A stretch of DNA of 64,000 nucleotides from contig NZ_CP094975.1 of the NCBI RefSeq assembly GCF_023509015.1, forward strand, positions 2,117,501 through 2,181,500. The letters run 5' to 3'. Under the pieces are notes generated by a model. The model made no database searches, was not told the origin of the DNA, and saw only the letters and a program-made list of their open reading frames with translations. How positions within the stretch are numbered: the first letter of the stretch is position 1; each line of letters starts with the position of its first letter. Both the position numbers and the translations under genes were made by a program. The stretch comes from Pseudomonas abieticivorans (GTDB lineage: Bacteria > Pseudomonadota > Gammaproteobacteria > Pseudomonadales > Pseudomonadaceae). Below, in pieces: positions 15,334 through 25,199 of this stretch.

Positions 15334-15861
15334 TCATGAACGCTCTTTGAGGGGAATGGAGCGTGGCCGCTCCAGCCAGCCCCCTTCCCCGTCAGGAACA
15401 ATTTCGACGACATCGACCTGCGAGTCGGTGATGGTAACGATGCGGCCTTCGTTGCGCCCCAGATAATCACCTACTTTGATCCGATAAACCCCGCCGGCAC
15501 CCTTGATAAGGGCGAATTTGCCGGTGTCGTTGGCCAGCGTGCCGACCATCTCGAACTGCTCGATATTGAAGCCTTCGAGAAACTGCTTGACCCGCGTCGG
15601 GTCCGGCTTGACCTGCCTGGCCCCCTTCTGCCGGCTTGCCAGGTCGATCTTGATCGGTGGCTGGAACGGGCTGCGCAGGTTGGCGGCTTCATAGGTAAAG
15701 GCCTGGTACGGCGGGAACTGCGGGATCGGTTCGATCACACCCTTGGGCCGCGCCTTGACCTCGGCCATGAAGGCCTTGAGGTCGGCAAAGTCACCACTGT
15801 CGCCGCAACCGCTCAACAGCAACACCCAGGCCACCAATACACCACTGAGGAGCGCTTTCAT
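15334..15861 (-). CDS. pilP: Type IV pilus alignment lipoprotein PilP
   Basis: Inner-membrane lipoprotein linking the PilMNO alignment complex to the PilQ secretin (175 residues). The lipobox is LLSGC with Cys19 as the lipidation site. An extended N-terminal segment (about 20-75) would bind PilN/PilO, and the C-terminal HR-like beta domain (about 95-165; FEMVGTLANDTGKFALI, YRIKVGDYLGRNEGRIVTI) would bind PilQ. Its start overlaps the pilO stop by 4 nt, and pilQ starts 34 nt after its end. Confidence 0.96.
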   Translation of the reverse strand: MKALLSGVLVAWVLLLSGCGDSGDFADLKAFMAEVKARPKGVIEPIPQFPPYQAFTYEAANLRSPFQPPIKIDLASRQKGARQVKPDPTRVKQFLEGFNIEQFEMVGTLANDTGKFALIKGAGGVYRIKVGDYLGRNEGRIVTITDSQVDVVEIVPDGEGGWLERPRSIPLKERS

Positions 15862-16481
15862 TTCTGCAGCCCCTTGTCGTTGTAGCGGTAGGTCTTGGCC
15901 AGGATGCTCATGCGCAACTGGTTGGGGTTGGTATCGGCCACAGGCTTAACTTCAAAGTCATGCAGGGTCACGATGCGCGGCAAACTGGCGACGCCGCTGA
16001 CGAACGTCGCCAGGTCGTGATAGCTGCCGGTCACTGTGATCTGTATCGGCAGCTCGATATAAAACTGCTGGGTGACTTCGGGCAGCAGCTTGATCTCTTC
16101 GAACTCAAGCCCGGCGCCCAAGCCGGTGCGCGTGATGTCTTCGAGCAGCCCCGGCACCTCGGTGTCGCTGGGCAGTTGGCGCAGCATGGCGCCAAAGGAG
16201 GTTTCCATCTCCTTCATCTGTTCGGTGTAGGTTTCCAGATTGGCCGCCAGGAAGGCCTTTTTCGTGTACTGATCTTTCAGCGTGGCCTCTTCGGCACGCT
16301 TCTGGTCCAACTGGGCATCCAGATCACTGATATGGAAGTTGTACCCAAGGCCCAGGATCAAGGCCATCACCAGTACCCCGGCAATCGTCTTGACCGCCAC
16401 GGGCCACGAGCCCAGGTTGTTCAGGTCCAGATCACTGAGTTCGACCTTGCGCAGGTCTTCCAGCCATTGCGAGATATTCAT
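15858..16481 (-). CDS. pilO: Type IV pilus alignment protein PilO
   Basis: Bitopic inner-membrane protein that pairs with PilN in the pilus alignment complex (207 residues). A short cytoplasmic N-terminus (SQWLEDLRKVELSDLDLNNL) leads to one membrane helix at about 30-50. A periplasmic coiled coil follows (about 52-105), then a ferredoxin-like domain (about 110-200). It overlaps pilN and pilP by 4 nt on each side, which indicates translational coupling. Confidence 0.96.
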   Translation of the reverse strand: MNISQWLEDLRKVELSDLDLNNLGSWPVAVKTIAGVLVMALILGLGYNFHISDLDAQLDQKRAEEATLKDQYTKKAFLAANLETYTEQMKEMETSFGAMLRQLPSDTEVPGLLEDITRTGLGAGLEFEEIKLLPEVTQQFYIELPIQITVTGSYHDLATFVSGVASLPRIVTLHDFEVKPVADTNPNQLRMSILAKTYRYNDKGLQK

Positions 16482-17043
16482 TTGGCGTCGCCCTCCAGTG
16501 GTGGGCGAGTCTGGCGTACCGACAACTGGAAATTGTTGTTTTGCGCCACTTCACCGTTGGGCTTGGCCTTGACCTCGGCCAGTGTCGGCGCCTCGAGCCA
16601 GGGCGACGCTTCCAGGTTGCGCATCAAGTCGGATACACGATTGTTGGATTCGGCGGTGCCAGCGATGGCAATGTTCTTGTCGACCATCTTCACATCGGAA
16701 AAATACACCCCGTCCGGCAGGGTGCGCGCCAACTGATCGAAGATCCGCCCGATGACCGGCCGGTTACCTTGCAGGTCTTCGATGATCTTCATGCGCTCCA
16801 GCAATTGCTGGCGGCGTACCTTGAGCTCGCTGATCTGCTTGATGCGGCCATCGAGCACGGTGATTTCCTTTTGCACGAACTCGTTGCGCGCCGTCTGCCG
16901 GTCGATCTGGCTGTCGTAGTACTGGTCGGTGAGCAAAATGATGCCCACACCCGCCACGACCACGCCGGCCAATGCCGTGAGGAAGCGTTTCTTGCGTTCT
17001 TCGCGCAGCTGCTCGCGCCACGGCAGCAGGTTGATCCTTGCCA

Positions 17044-17044
<1 letters not shown>
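16478..17044 (-). CDS. pilN: Type IV pilus alignment protein PilN
   Basis: Bitopic inner-membrane partner of PilO and PilM (188 residues). The N-terminal MARINLLPWREQLRE motif is the conserved cytoplasmic peptide that inserts into PilM. A membrane helix spans about 21-42. The periplasmic part has a coiled coil (about 45-85) and an alpha/beta domain. It overlaps pilO by 4 nt, and its start shares one base with the pilM stop. Confidence 0.97.
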
Positions 17045-18135
<1,091 letters not shown>

Positions 18136-18189
18136 TTACGGAATCTTTATAGTAGAGGGCATTTAATAGCAGTCTTGACAGAAGCGCAA

Positions 18190-18220
18190 ATGACGCTTCG
18201 TACCGAAAAATGCTTATAAT
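18190..18220 (+). promoter_or_regulatory. Possible sigma-70 promoter of ponA
   Basis: A perfect TATAAT at 18215-18220 lies 69 nt before the ponA start. The best -35 at a usable distance is ATGACG at 18190-18195 (19-nt spacer), which is weak. A better TTGACA at 18175-18180 is 34 nt away, too far to pair with it. Confidence 0.35.
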
Positions 18221-18289
18221 GCCCAGCGCTTTTTTCCCTGTCGCCGGCTGTGCGCCTAACCCATTCTTTTATCTGGAAATCCAAAAGCC

Positions 18290-20719
18290 TTGATACGTTT
18301 GCTGAAGTTTTTCGGGTGGTCTTTCCTCGCTGTTTTCTGCGCGCTGGCGCTCGGTCTGAGCGGTGCCTACCTCTATCTTAGCCCTGGTCTGCCGTCTGTT
18401 GAGACGCTCAAGAGCGTGCAACTGCAAATCCCGCTTCGGGTCTACAGCAGTGATGGCAAACTCATAGCAGAGTTCGGTGAAATGCGCCGTTCGCCGATTA
18501 AGTTCGCCGACATCCCGCCGCACTTCATCCAGGCCCTGCTCTCGGCCGAAGACGACAATTTCGAAAACCACTATGGCGTCGACCCCAGCAGCCTGGTGCG
18601 CGCCGCTGCCCAGCTGTTCAAAAGCGGGCACATTCAGACCGGCGGTAGCACCATCACCATGCAGGTGGCGAAAAACTACTTCCTCAGCAGCGAGCGTAGC
18701 TTCTCGCGCAAAACCAATGAAATCCTGTTGGCCTTGCAGATCGAGCGTCAGTTGACCAAGGACGAGATCCTCGAGCTGTACGTGAACAAGATCTACCTGG
18801 GTAACCGTGCCTACGGTATCGAAGCTGCCGCCCAGGTGTACTACGGTAAATCGATTCGGGATGTGAGCCTGGCGCAGATGGCGATGATCGCCGGCCTGCC
18901 CAAGGCCCCGTCACGCTTCAACCCGTTGGCCAACCCCGTGCGCGCCAAAGAGCGCCGCGACTGGATCCTGGGCCGTATGTTCAAGCTTGGCAAGATCACC
19001 GATGCGGACTACCAGGCCGCCCTGGCCGAGCCTATCAATGCCAGCTACCACGTGCCGACGCCTGAGCTGAACGCACCGTGGATCGCCGAGATGGCTCGCG
19101 CCGAAATGGTCGGGCGCTATGGCGCCGAGGCCTATACCGAAGGCTTCCGGGTAACCACCACCGTGCCGAGCAACCTGCAGGACGACGCCAACAAGGCGGT
19201 CTCCGACGGGCTGATCGCCTACGACCAGCGCCACGGCTACCGTGGCCCGGAATCGCGCCTGCCGGGCAAAACCCGCGAAGCGTGGATCACCGAGCTTGGC
19301 AAGCAGCGCCCCCTCAACGGCCTGGAGCCGGTCATCGTCACCCAGGTGGACCGTGGCGGGCTGAGCGTGATCAATCGCGACGGCAAGCAGGAGCACGTGG
19401 CTTGGGACACCATGAAATGGGCCCGCCCATTCCTGAATACCAACAGCATGGGCCGGATGCCGACACAACCTTCGGACGTGGCACAAGTGGGCGACCTGAT
19501 CCGCGTGCAGCGTCAAGCCGATGACAGCCTGAAATTCAGCCAGGCACCTACCGCACAGAGCGCGCTGGTGTCCCTGGACCCGCAAAATGGCGCCATCCGT
19601 GCACTGGTCGGCGGCTTCGCCTTCGAGCAGAGCAACTACAACCGCGCCATGCAGGCCAAGCGCCAGCCGGGTTCGAGCTTCAAGCCGTTCATCTACGCCA
19701 CCGCCCTGGACAACGGTTACACGCCGGCCAGCCTGGTCAACGACGCACCGATCGTGTTCGTCGACGAGTACCTGGACAAGGTCTGGCGGCCGAAAAACGA
19801 CACCAACACCTTTCTGGGCCCCATCCGCCTGCGCGAAGCGCTGTACAAGTCGCGCAACCTGGTCTCGATCCGCTTGCTGCAAGCCTTGGGCGTGGATCGC
19901 ACCATCGACTACATCACCCGCTTTGGCTTCAACAAGCAGGACCTGCCACGCAACCTGTCGCTGGCACTGGGTACCGCGACGCTGACGCCAATGGAAATCG
20001 CCACCGGCTGGAGCACCTTCGCCAACGGCGGCTACAAGGTGAGCCCTTACCTGATCGAACGCATCGAAAGCCGCAGCGGCGACACCCTGTTCGTCGCCAA
20101 CCCGGCGCGCGTGCCAGCCGACGAAACCAAGGCCAGCAGCGTACCGGTGGCCGCGCCAGAAACACCGGCGATCACCGACTCGGGCAACCCCAATGCCATC
20201 CAGGCGCCAGCGGTGGCCGAGCGCATCGTTGACGGGCGGACCACGTTTATCCTCAACAGCATGCTCGAGGACGTGATCAAGAAAGGTACCGGCCGCCGCG
20301 CCATGGCCCTGGGCCGCAGCGACCTGGCGGGCAAGACCGGTACCACCAACGATTCCAAGGATGCTTGGTTCTCGGGCTACAACGCCGACTACATGACCAC
20401 CGTGTGGACCGGTTTCGACCAGCCGGAGACCCTGGGCCACAAGGAGTTTGGCGGCACCGTGGCACTGCCGATCTGGATGAGCTACATGGGCGCGGCGCTC
20501 AAGGACAAGCCAGCGCACACCCAAGCGGAACCCGAAGGCATCGTCAGCCTGCGGGTAGACCCGGTCAGCGGACGCGCCGCCAGCCCGAGCACGCCGAACG
20601 CCTACTTCGAGCTGTTCAAGAGCGAAGACACGCCGCCGTCGGTCAACGAACTGGGCAACGGCTCTGCGCCAGGCAGCCCGCTGCCGGCGGACGAGTCGGC
20701 GCCGATCGATTTGTTCTGA
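18290..20719 (+). CDS. ponA: Penicillin-binding protein 1A (bifunctional peptidoglycan synthase)
   Basis: Class A penicillin-binding protein of 809 residues in the inner membrane that polymerises and cross-links peptidoglycan. A membrane anchor (about 8-30) precedes the GT51 glycosyltransferase domain, with EDDNFENHYGVD and QTGGSTITMQVAKNYF. An OB-like insert and the transpeptidase domain follow: catalytic Ser462 in GSSFKPF, KSRNLVS, and KTGTTND with Lys682. The start is the TTG at 18290 (IRLLKFFGWSF...), which fits the conserved N-terminus; no ATG fits. It is divergent from pilM, as in other pseudomonads, and ends before a REP pair and a shared terminator. Confidence 0.96.
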   Translation: MIRLLKFFGWSFLAVFCALALGLSGAYLYLSPGLPSVETLKSVQLQIPLRVYSSDGKLIAEFGEMRRSPIKFADIPPHFIQALLSAEDDNFENHYGVDPSSLVRAAAQLFKSGHIQTGGSTITMQVAKNYFLSSERSFSRKTNEILLALQIERQLTKDEILELYVNKIYLGNRAYGIEAAAQVYYGKSIRDVSLAQMAMIAGLPKAPSRFNPLANPVRAKERRDWILGRMFKLGKITDADYQAALAEPINASYHVPTPELNAPWIAEMARAEMVGRYGAEAYTEGFRVTTTVPSNLQDDANKAVSDGLIAYDQRHGYRGPESRLPGKTREAWITELGKQRPLNGLEPVIVTQVDRGGLSVINRDGKQEHVAWDTMKWARPFLNTNSMGRMPTQPSDVAQVGDLIRVQRQADDSLKFSQAPTAQSALVSLDPQNGAIRALVGGFAFEQSNYNRAMQAKRQPGSSFKPFIYATALDNGYTPASLVNDAPIVFVDEYLDKVWRPKNDTNTFLGPIRLREALYKSRNLVSIRLLQALGVDRTIDYITRFGFNKQDLPRNLSLALGTATLTPMEIATGWSTFANGGYKVSPYLIERIESRSGDTLFVANPARVPADETKASSVPVAAPETPAITDSGNPNAIQAPAVAERIVDGRTTFILNSMLEDVIKKGTGRRAMALGRSDLAGKTGTTNDSKDAWFSGYNADYMTTVWTGFDQPETLGHKEFGGTVALPIWMSYMGAALKDKPAHTQAEPEGIVSLRVDPVSGRAASPSTPNAYFELFKSEDTPPSVNELGNGSAPGSPLPADESAPIDLF

Positions 20720-20733
20720 TGTAGCGCGGTGCT

Positions 20734-20789
20734 CTTTCGCGGACAAATCCGCTCCTACTGGCACTGTAGGAGCGGATTTATCCGCGAAG
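20734..20789. repeat. REP element pair (type A, inverted)
   Basis: Two inverted copies of a Pseudomonas REP core: CGCGGACAAATCCGCTCCTA facing TAGGAGCGGATTTATCCGCG, 7 nt apart. The same core occurs at 25.0, 29.8 and 56.9 kb. It lies between the convergent ponA and maeB genes. The pair folds into a long hairpin and resembles a REPIN. Confidence 0.85.
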
Positions 20790-20801
20790 CCCCCCCCCCC
20801 C
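20790..20801. repeat. Run of 12 C residues
   Basis: A 12-base homopolymer directly after the REP pair. It lies outside genes. Homopolymers of this length are slippage-prone and also a common place for sequencing or assembly length errors. Confidence 0.9.
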
Positions 20802-20821
20802 ACACGGTTCGGCTTAAAACA

Positions 20822-20856
20822 AAAAAAGCCCCGACTCTCACGAGCCGGGGCTTTTT
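20822..20856. terminator. Bidirectional terminator between ponA and maeB
   Basis: GC-rich stem AGCCCCG...CGGGGCT with an inner CTC/GAG pairing and a TCAC loop. It has an A run on the left and a T run on the right, so it can end both ponA and maeB transcripts. Confidence 0.88.
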
Positions 20857-20874
20857 ATTGAGCGCTACAACGGC

Positions 20875-22143
20875 TTAGCCGTTGAACACGTCGTCCACGC
20901 TTTTGAGCGGGTAGTTGCTTGGGTACGGCAGGGTCGCCACACCGGTCTCGATCGCGGCCTTGGCCACGGCGTCGGAGATCACGGTGATCAAGCGGGCGTC
21001 CATTGGCTTCGGAATGATGTACTCACGCCCGAATTCCAGGGAGATGCCGCCATAGGCGTCGCACACTTCCTGTGGCACCGGCAACTTGGCCAGTTCACGC
21101 AGGGCGTTGGCCGCGGCGATTTTCATTTCTTCGTTGATGCGCTTGGCGCGAACGTCCAGGGCACCACGGAAGATGAACGGGAAGCCCAACACGTTGTTGA
21201 CCTGGTTCGGGTAGTCCGAACGGCCGGTGGCCATGATCACGTCGTTGCGAGTGGCGTGAGCCAGCTCTGGCGAGATTTCCGGGTCTGGGTTGGAGCAGGC
21301 GAACACGATCGGGTTCGGCGCCATGCGGTTCAGGTTTTCCGGGCTCAGCAGGTTCGGGCCGGACAGGCCGACAAACACGTCAGCGCCTTCCATCGCGTCA
21401 GCCAGGCTGCGCTTCTCGGTGGCGTGGGCGAACACGGCCTTGTACTGGTTCAGGTCGTCACGGCCAGCGTGGATCACGCCGGTACGGTCGACCATGAAGA
21501 TGTTTTCGATCTTGGCACCCATGCTCACCAGCAACTTCATGCAGGAGATAGCGGCCGCACCGGCGCCCAGGCAGACGATTTTTGCGTCTTCCAGGGTTTT
21601 GCCAGCGATTTCCAGGGCGTTGATCATGCCGGCGGCGGTCACGATAGCGGTGCCGTGCTGGTCATCGTGGAATACCGGGATGTCGCACTGCTCGATCAGG
21701 GCGCGCTCGATCTCGAAGCACTCAGGTGCCTTGATGTCTTCCAGGTTGATGCCGCCGAAGGTGATGGAGATGCGCTTCACGGTATCGATGAACGCTTGCG
21801 GGCTTTCGGAATCGACTTCGATGTCGAACACGTCGATACCGGCGAAACGCTTGAACAGAACGCCTTTACCTTCCATCACAGGCTTGGAAGCCAATGGGCC
21901 CAGGTTACCCAGGCCGAGGATGGCGGTGCCGTCTGAGATTACTGCAACCAGGTTGCCTTTGCCGGTGTACTTGTAGGCCAGTTCCGGGTCACGCGCGATT
22001 TCGCGGACCGGCTCGGCGACGCCCGGGCTGTAGGCCAGCGACAGGTCGCGGGCGGTGGCGGTAGGTTTGGTGAGCTCGACACTCAGTTTCCCAGGGCGAG
22101 GCTGGGCATGGTATTCGAGAGCGGCAGTTTTCAAATCTGACAT
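20875..22143 (-). CDS. maeB: Malic enzyme, short form without phosphotransacetylase domain
   Basis: Oxidative decarboxylation of malate to pyruvate, usually with NADP (422 residues). The N-terminal malic domain has SLAYSPGVAEPVREI, YKYTGKGNLVAVISDGTAILG and FEIERALIEQCDIPVFHDDQ, which hold the metal and substrate ligands. The NAD(P) domain has IVCLGAGAAAISCMKLL. The protein stops at about 420 residues, so it lacks the C-terminal phosphotransacetylase-like half of the E. coli MaeB fusion; the short form is usual in pseudomonads. It is monocistronic, between the terminator at 20.8 kb and a 239-nt gap before rpmE. The NADP preference is inferred from the family. Confidence 0.93.
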   Translation of the reverse strand: MSDLKTAALEYHAQPRPGKLSVELTKPTATARDLSLAYSPGVAEPVREIARDPELAYKYTGKGNLVAVISDGTAILGLGNLGPLASKPVMEGKGVLFKRFAGIDVFDIEVDSESPQAFIDTVKRISITFGGINLEDIKAPECFEIERALIEQCDIPVFHDDQHGTAIVTAAGMINALEIAGKTLEDAKIVCLGAGAAAISCMKLLVSMGAKIENIFMVDRTGVIHAGRDDLNQYKAVFAHATEKRSLADAMEGADVFVGLSGPNLLSPENLNRMAPNPIVFACSNPDPEISPELAHATRNDVIMATGRSDYPNQVNNVLGFPFIFRGALDVRAKRINEEMKIAAANALRELAKLPVPQEVCDAYGGISLEFGREYIIPKPMDARLITVISDAVAKAAIETGVATLPYPSNYPLKSVDDVFNG

Positions 22144-22334
22144 GGTGGCGTTCCGCTTTTGCTATGGACTTTTCGGAGCGCCGAGGATACTCGCAGAGCC
22201 AAGACCCGACAAGACTGGTCGGTCACTGGTGTCAAGGGCCGCACCGTTAGACTTTCTGCCAAGGCCCACGGCTGGCGCGGGCTAGACTGTTCACAATCAA
22301 AACAAATAATGTCTACAATTTATTTTCCGGGCAC

Positions 22335-22355
22335 AAAAAAACGCCCCGGAGGGCG
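22335..22355 (-). terminator. Terminator after rpmE
   Basis: On the minus strand: CGCCC-TCCG-GGGCG followed by seven T residues, 28 nt after the rpmE stop. The stem can be extended by a few bases on the rpmE side. Confidence 0.85.
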
Positions 22356-22382
22356 CCTTTTCGTACAACTCGATCAGGAAGA

Positions 22383-22601
22383 TCAGGCCTTTTTGGCACC
22401 GAAGCTGCCGAAACGAGTCTTGAAGCGGTCAACACGGCCGCCAACATCCAGAGTCTTCTGTTTGCCGGTGTAGAACGGGTGGCACTCGGAGCAAACGTCG
22501 AGGCTCAGTGGCTTGGCCAGAGTCGAACGGGTTTTGATGACATTGCCGCAGCTGCAGGTGGCGTCAATGGCTTCGTATACTGGATGGATATCAGCTTTCA
22601 T
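22383..22601 (-). CDS. rpmE: Ribosomal protein L31 (zinc-binding type)
   Basis: Component of the 50S ribosomal subunit (72 residues). It is the zinc-binding C+ form, with Cys16, Cys18, Cys37 and Cys40 ([17 protein letters not shown]). The correct start is the ATG at 22601 ([12 protein letters not shown]), preceded by GAGGAAG. A longer open frame upstream encodes nothing conserved. The gene is divergent from priA and has its own terminator. C+ forms can be replaced by zinc-free paralogues under zinc limitation; no paralogue is in this window. Confidence 0.97.
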   Translation of the reverse strand: MKADIHPVYEAIDATCSCGNVIKTRSTLAKPLSLDVCSECHPFYTGKQKTLDVGGRVDRFKTRFGSFGAKKA

Positions 22602-22778
22602 GATTACTTCCTCAGGCTGCGTGCCGCCACTCAACACCATTGTTGAATACCGCACGTAATTAGGCCGCAAATCATACCAGACACTGTCAATGACGCAAGT
22701 TTTCACTTGTACCGACTGTCGTCTGCTAGGATTCGCCCCTGCCACACACTGCCTTTTGCCCCACTCGAGAACCCCCGC

Positions 22779-24998
22779 GTGCCCGACGTCATCCTGCGCC
22801 TCGCCCTGCCCTCACCGCTGCGCCGGCTGTTCGACTACCGGGCACCGGCAGGCATGAAAGCCGCCGATTTCGCCCCAGGCATGCGCCTGCGAGTGCCGTT
22901 TGGCCGCCGCGAAATGATTGGCATGCTGGTGGAAGTGGCCGACCATAGCGAAGTGCCGGCCGACAAGCTCAAGCCGGCCATCGCCCTGCTCGACCCGGTC
23001 ACCCCGTTGCCGCCGGCGCTGTTCAAGTTGTGCCTGTGGACCGCGCAGTATTATCAGCACAGCCTGGGCGATACCTTGAGCTGGGCGCTGCCGGTGCTGC
23101 TACGCCAGGGCGAGCCGGCCGAGGCGCGCCAGGAACGCTTCTGGCAGGTGGCGCCCGGCGCACGCATGGACGATGCACGCATCAAAAACGCCCCCAAACA
23201 GCGTGAAGCCATGGCCACCCTGGCCCAGCACCCGCACGGCGTGCCGCATCAGCTATTAAGCAAGTTGGGGCTGAACAAGACCAGCCTGGATCTGTTGCTG
23301 GACAAGCACATGGTCGAGATCCAAGTACGCCGGCACGCCCCCGGGGCGCGCCACGAACGTTGGCTGGCCCAGCCCGAGCTGCCGCTGAACCCAGAGCAGC
23401 GCGCAGCCTTTGAAGCAGTGCGCGCCGGCTTTGACACCTTTCATGCCTTTTTGCTGGCCGGGGTCACGGGCAGTGGCAAGACCGAAGTCTACCTGCAGCT
23501 GATTCGCGAAACCCTGGAAGCCGGCAAGCAGGCGCTGGTGCTGATCCCGGAAATCAACCTGGGCCCGCAAACCCTGGCGCGCTTCGAGCAGCGATTCAAC
23601 GCCCGCATCGCCCTGCTGCACTCGGCGGTCAACGACCGCGAGCGCCTGGACGCCTGGCTGGCGGCCCGCGACGGCGAGGCAGACATCATCATCGGTACGC
23701 GCTCGGCACTGTTCACGCCCATGAAGAACCCCGGCCTGATCATCATCGACGAAGAGCACGACGGCTCTTATAAGCAGCAGGAAGGCCTGCGTTACCACGC
23801 CCGCGACCTGGCTTTGGTACGCGCCCGCCAAGAAAACATTCCGATTGTGCTGGGCTCGGCCACGCCCTCGTTGGAAAGCCTGCACAACGCCTACACCGGG
23901 CGCTACGGCCTGCTGAAAATGGAACACCGCGCCGGCGGCGCACAGCCACCAAAATTCATGCGCCTGGACGTCAAGAGCCGGCCATTGGACAGCGGCATCA
24001 GCGGCCCGATGCAACAAGCCATCGGCCAGACACTGGCCAAGGGCCAACAGGTATTGGTGTTCCTGAACCGCCGCGGCTTTGCGCCGACGCTGTTGTGCCA
24101 TGACTGCGGCTGGTTGTCCGAGTGCCCGCGCTGCGACGCGCGCACCACGGTGCACCAGCGTTCGCGCGAGCTGCGCTGCCACCACTGCGGTTACGTCGAA
24201 CCGGTGCCGCGCCAGTGCCCCAAGTGCAACACCGTGGACCTGCGCCCGGTGGGCGCAGGCACCGAGCGCGCCGAAGAGCGCCTGAGCATCTTGTTCCCGG
24301 ATTACCCAGTGTTGCGCGTCGACCGCGACAGCACCTCGCGCAAGGATGCGATGAATCAGTTGTTCGCCACCATCCAGAAGGGCCAGCCGTGCATTCTGGT
24401 CGGCACACAGATGCTTGCCAAAGGCCATCACTTCCCGCGAGTGACCCTGGTCTCGATCCTGGACGCCGACGGCGGGCTGTTTTCCGGCGATTTCCGCGCC
24501 AGCGAGCGCATGGCCCAACTGATCGTGCAGGTGGCTGGCCGCGCCGGGCGCGCCGAAGAGCCGGGCAAGGTGATCATCCAGACCCACCTGGCCGACCACC
24601 CGCTGCTGGTGCAACTGACCGAACAAGGTTACTTCGCCTTTGCCGAGCAAGCCCTGAGCGAGCGCCGCGCCGCCGGCCTGCCGCCGTTCGCGCACCTGGC
24701 GCTGCTGCGCGCCGAAGCCCATAAGCCGGGGCAAGCCGAAGCATTCCTGGACGAAGCCTGCAGCGCCGCCGAGCAACTATTGAACGACCTGAAGCTGGGC
24801 GGCATCGAACTTCTCGGCCCGGTCCCGGCCCCCATGGAACGCCGCGCCGGCCGCTATCGCGCCCAGCTACTCTTGCAAGCCGGTGCCCGCGCACCGCTGC
24901 ATCGGCTGCTCAGCAGTTGGTTGCTGCACCTGGAGCAGATGCCTGCGGGGCGGCAAGTACGCTGGTCGTTGGATGTCGATCCGGTAGACCTTTATTGA
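22779..24998 (+). CDS. priA: Primosomal replication helicase PriA
   Basis: 3'-5' DNA helicase that restarts stalled replication forks (739 residues). The N-terminal 3'-binding domain (about 1-100) starts [20 protein letters not shown]. The helicase core has Walker [13 protein letters not shown] (about 226-237) and [15 protein letters not shown] zinc-binding insertion with eight cysteines (about 439-487; [32 protein letters not shown]) follows, then motifs V and VI ([12 protein letters not shown]). The start is the GTG at 22779, which matches the family N-terminus; a longer frame from 22707 is not conserved. It is divergent from rpmE. REP elements follow before argS. Confidence 0.96.
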   Translation: MPDVILRLALPSPLRRLFDYRAPAGMKAADFAPGMRLRVPFGRREMIGMLVEVADHSEVPADKLKPAIALLDPVTPLPPALFKLCLWTAQYYQHSLGDTLSWALPVLLRQGEPAEARQERFWQVAPGARMDDARIKNAPKQREAMATLAQHPHGVPHQLLSKLGLNKTSLDLLLDKHMVEIQVRRHAPGARHERWLAQPELPLNPEQRAAFEAVRAGFDTFHAFLLAGVTGSGKTEVYLQLIRETLEAGKQALVLIPEINLGPQTLARFEQRFNARIALLHSAVNDRERLDAWLAARDGEADIIIGTRSALFTPMKNPGLIIIDEEHDGSYKQQEGLRYHARDLALVRARQENIPIVLGSATPSLESLHNAYTGRYGLLKMEHRAGGAQPPKFMRLDVKSRPLDSGISGPMQQAIGQTLAKGQQVLVFLNRRGFAPTLLCHDCGWLSECPRCDARTTVHQRSRELRCHHCGYVEPVPRQCPKCNTVDLRPVGAGTERAEERLSILFPDYPVLRVDRDSTSRKDAMNQLFATIQKGQPCILVGTQMLAKGHHFPRVTLVSILDADGGLFSGDFRASERMAQLIVQVAGRAGRAEEPGKVIIQTHLADHPLLVQLTEQGYFAFAEQALSERRAAGLPPFAHLALLRAEAHKPGQAEAFLDEACSAAEQLLNDLKLGGIELLGPVPAPMERRAGRYRAQLLLQAGARAPLHRLLSSWLLHLEQMPAGRQVRWSLDVDPVDLY

Positions 24999-25009
24999 CG
25001 CGGTGTTTT

Positions 25010-25073
25010 TTCGCAGATCAATCAGCGCCTAAAGGTGCGCTGCAACCCCCGTAGGAGCGGATTTATCCGCGAG
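25010..25073. repeat. REP element pair (type A), left arm degenerate
   Basis: The right arm GTAGGAGCGGATTTATCCGC is at 25051-25070. The left arm (25010-25031; TTCGCAGATCAATCAGCGCC) is a mutated inverted copy. The pair sits between priA and argS. Confidence 0.75.
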
Positions 25074-25199
25074 CCAGGCGACGCGATCCGGCCATTGGGC
25101 GCATCACCGGTTGGCAACCCGGACATAGCCACGGATAATACCCCGTTTTTCCACCCGCGCTTCCAGGCGCCGCCGCGCTTGCGGTCGAAAGAGAGCCCC

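Noticed and set aside
18175..18220. TTGACA and TATAAT as one promoter for ponA
   Set aside because: The two boxes are 34 nt apart, twice the usual spacing, so they cannot form one sigma-70 promoter.
18911..20803. 630-codon minus-strand frame
   Set aside because: Antisense shadow of ponA, which has all PBP1a catalytic motifs.
20875..22143. Malic enzyme as a truncated MaeB pseudogene
   Set aside because: It ends cleanly with a stop and terminator and has complete catalytic and NAD(P) domains; the 420-residue form is normal in pseudomonads.
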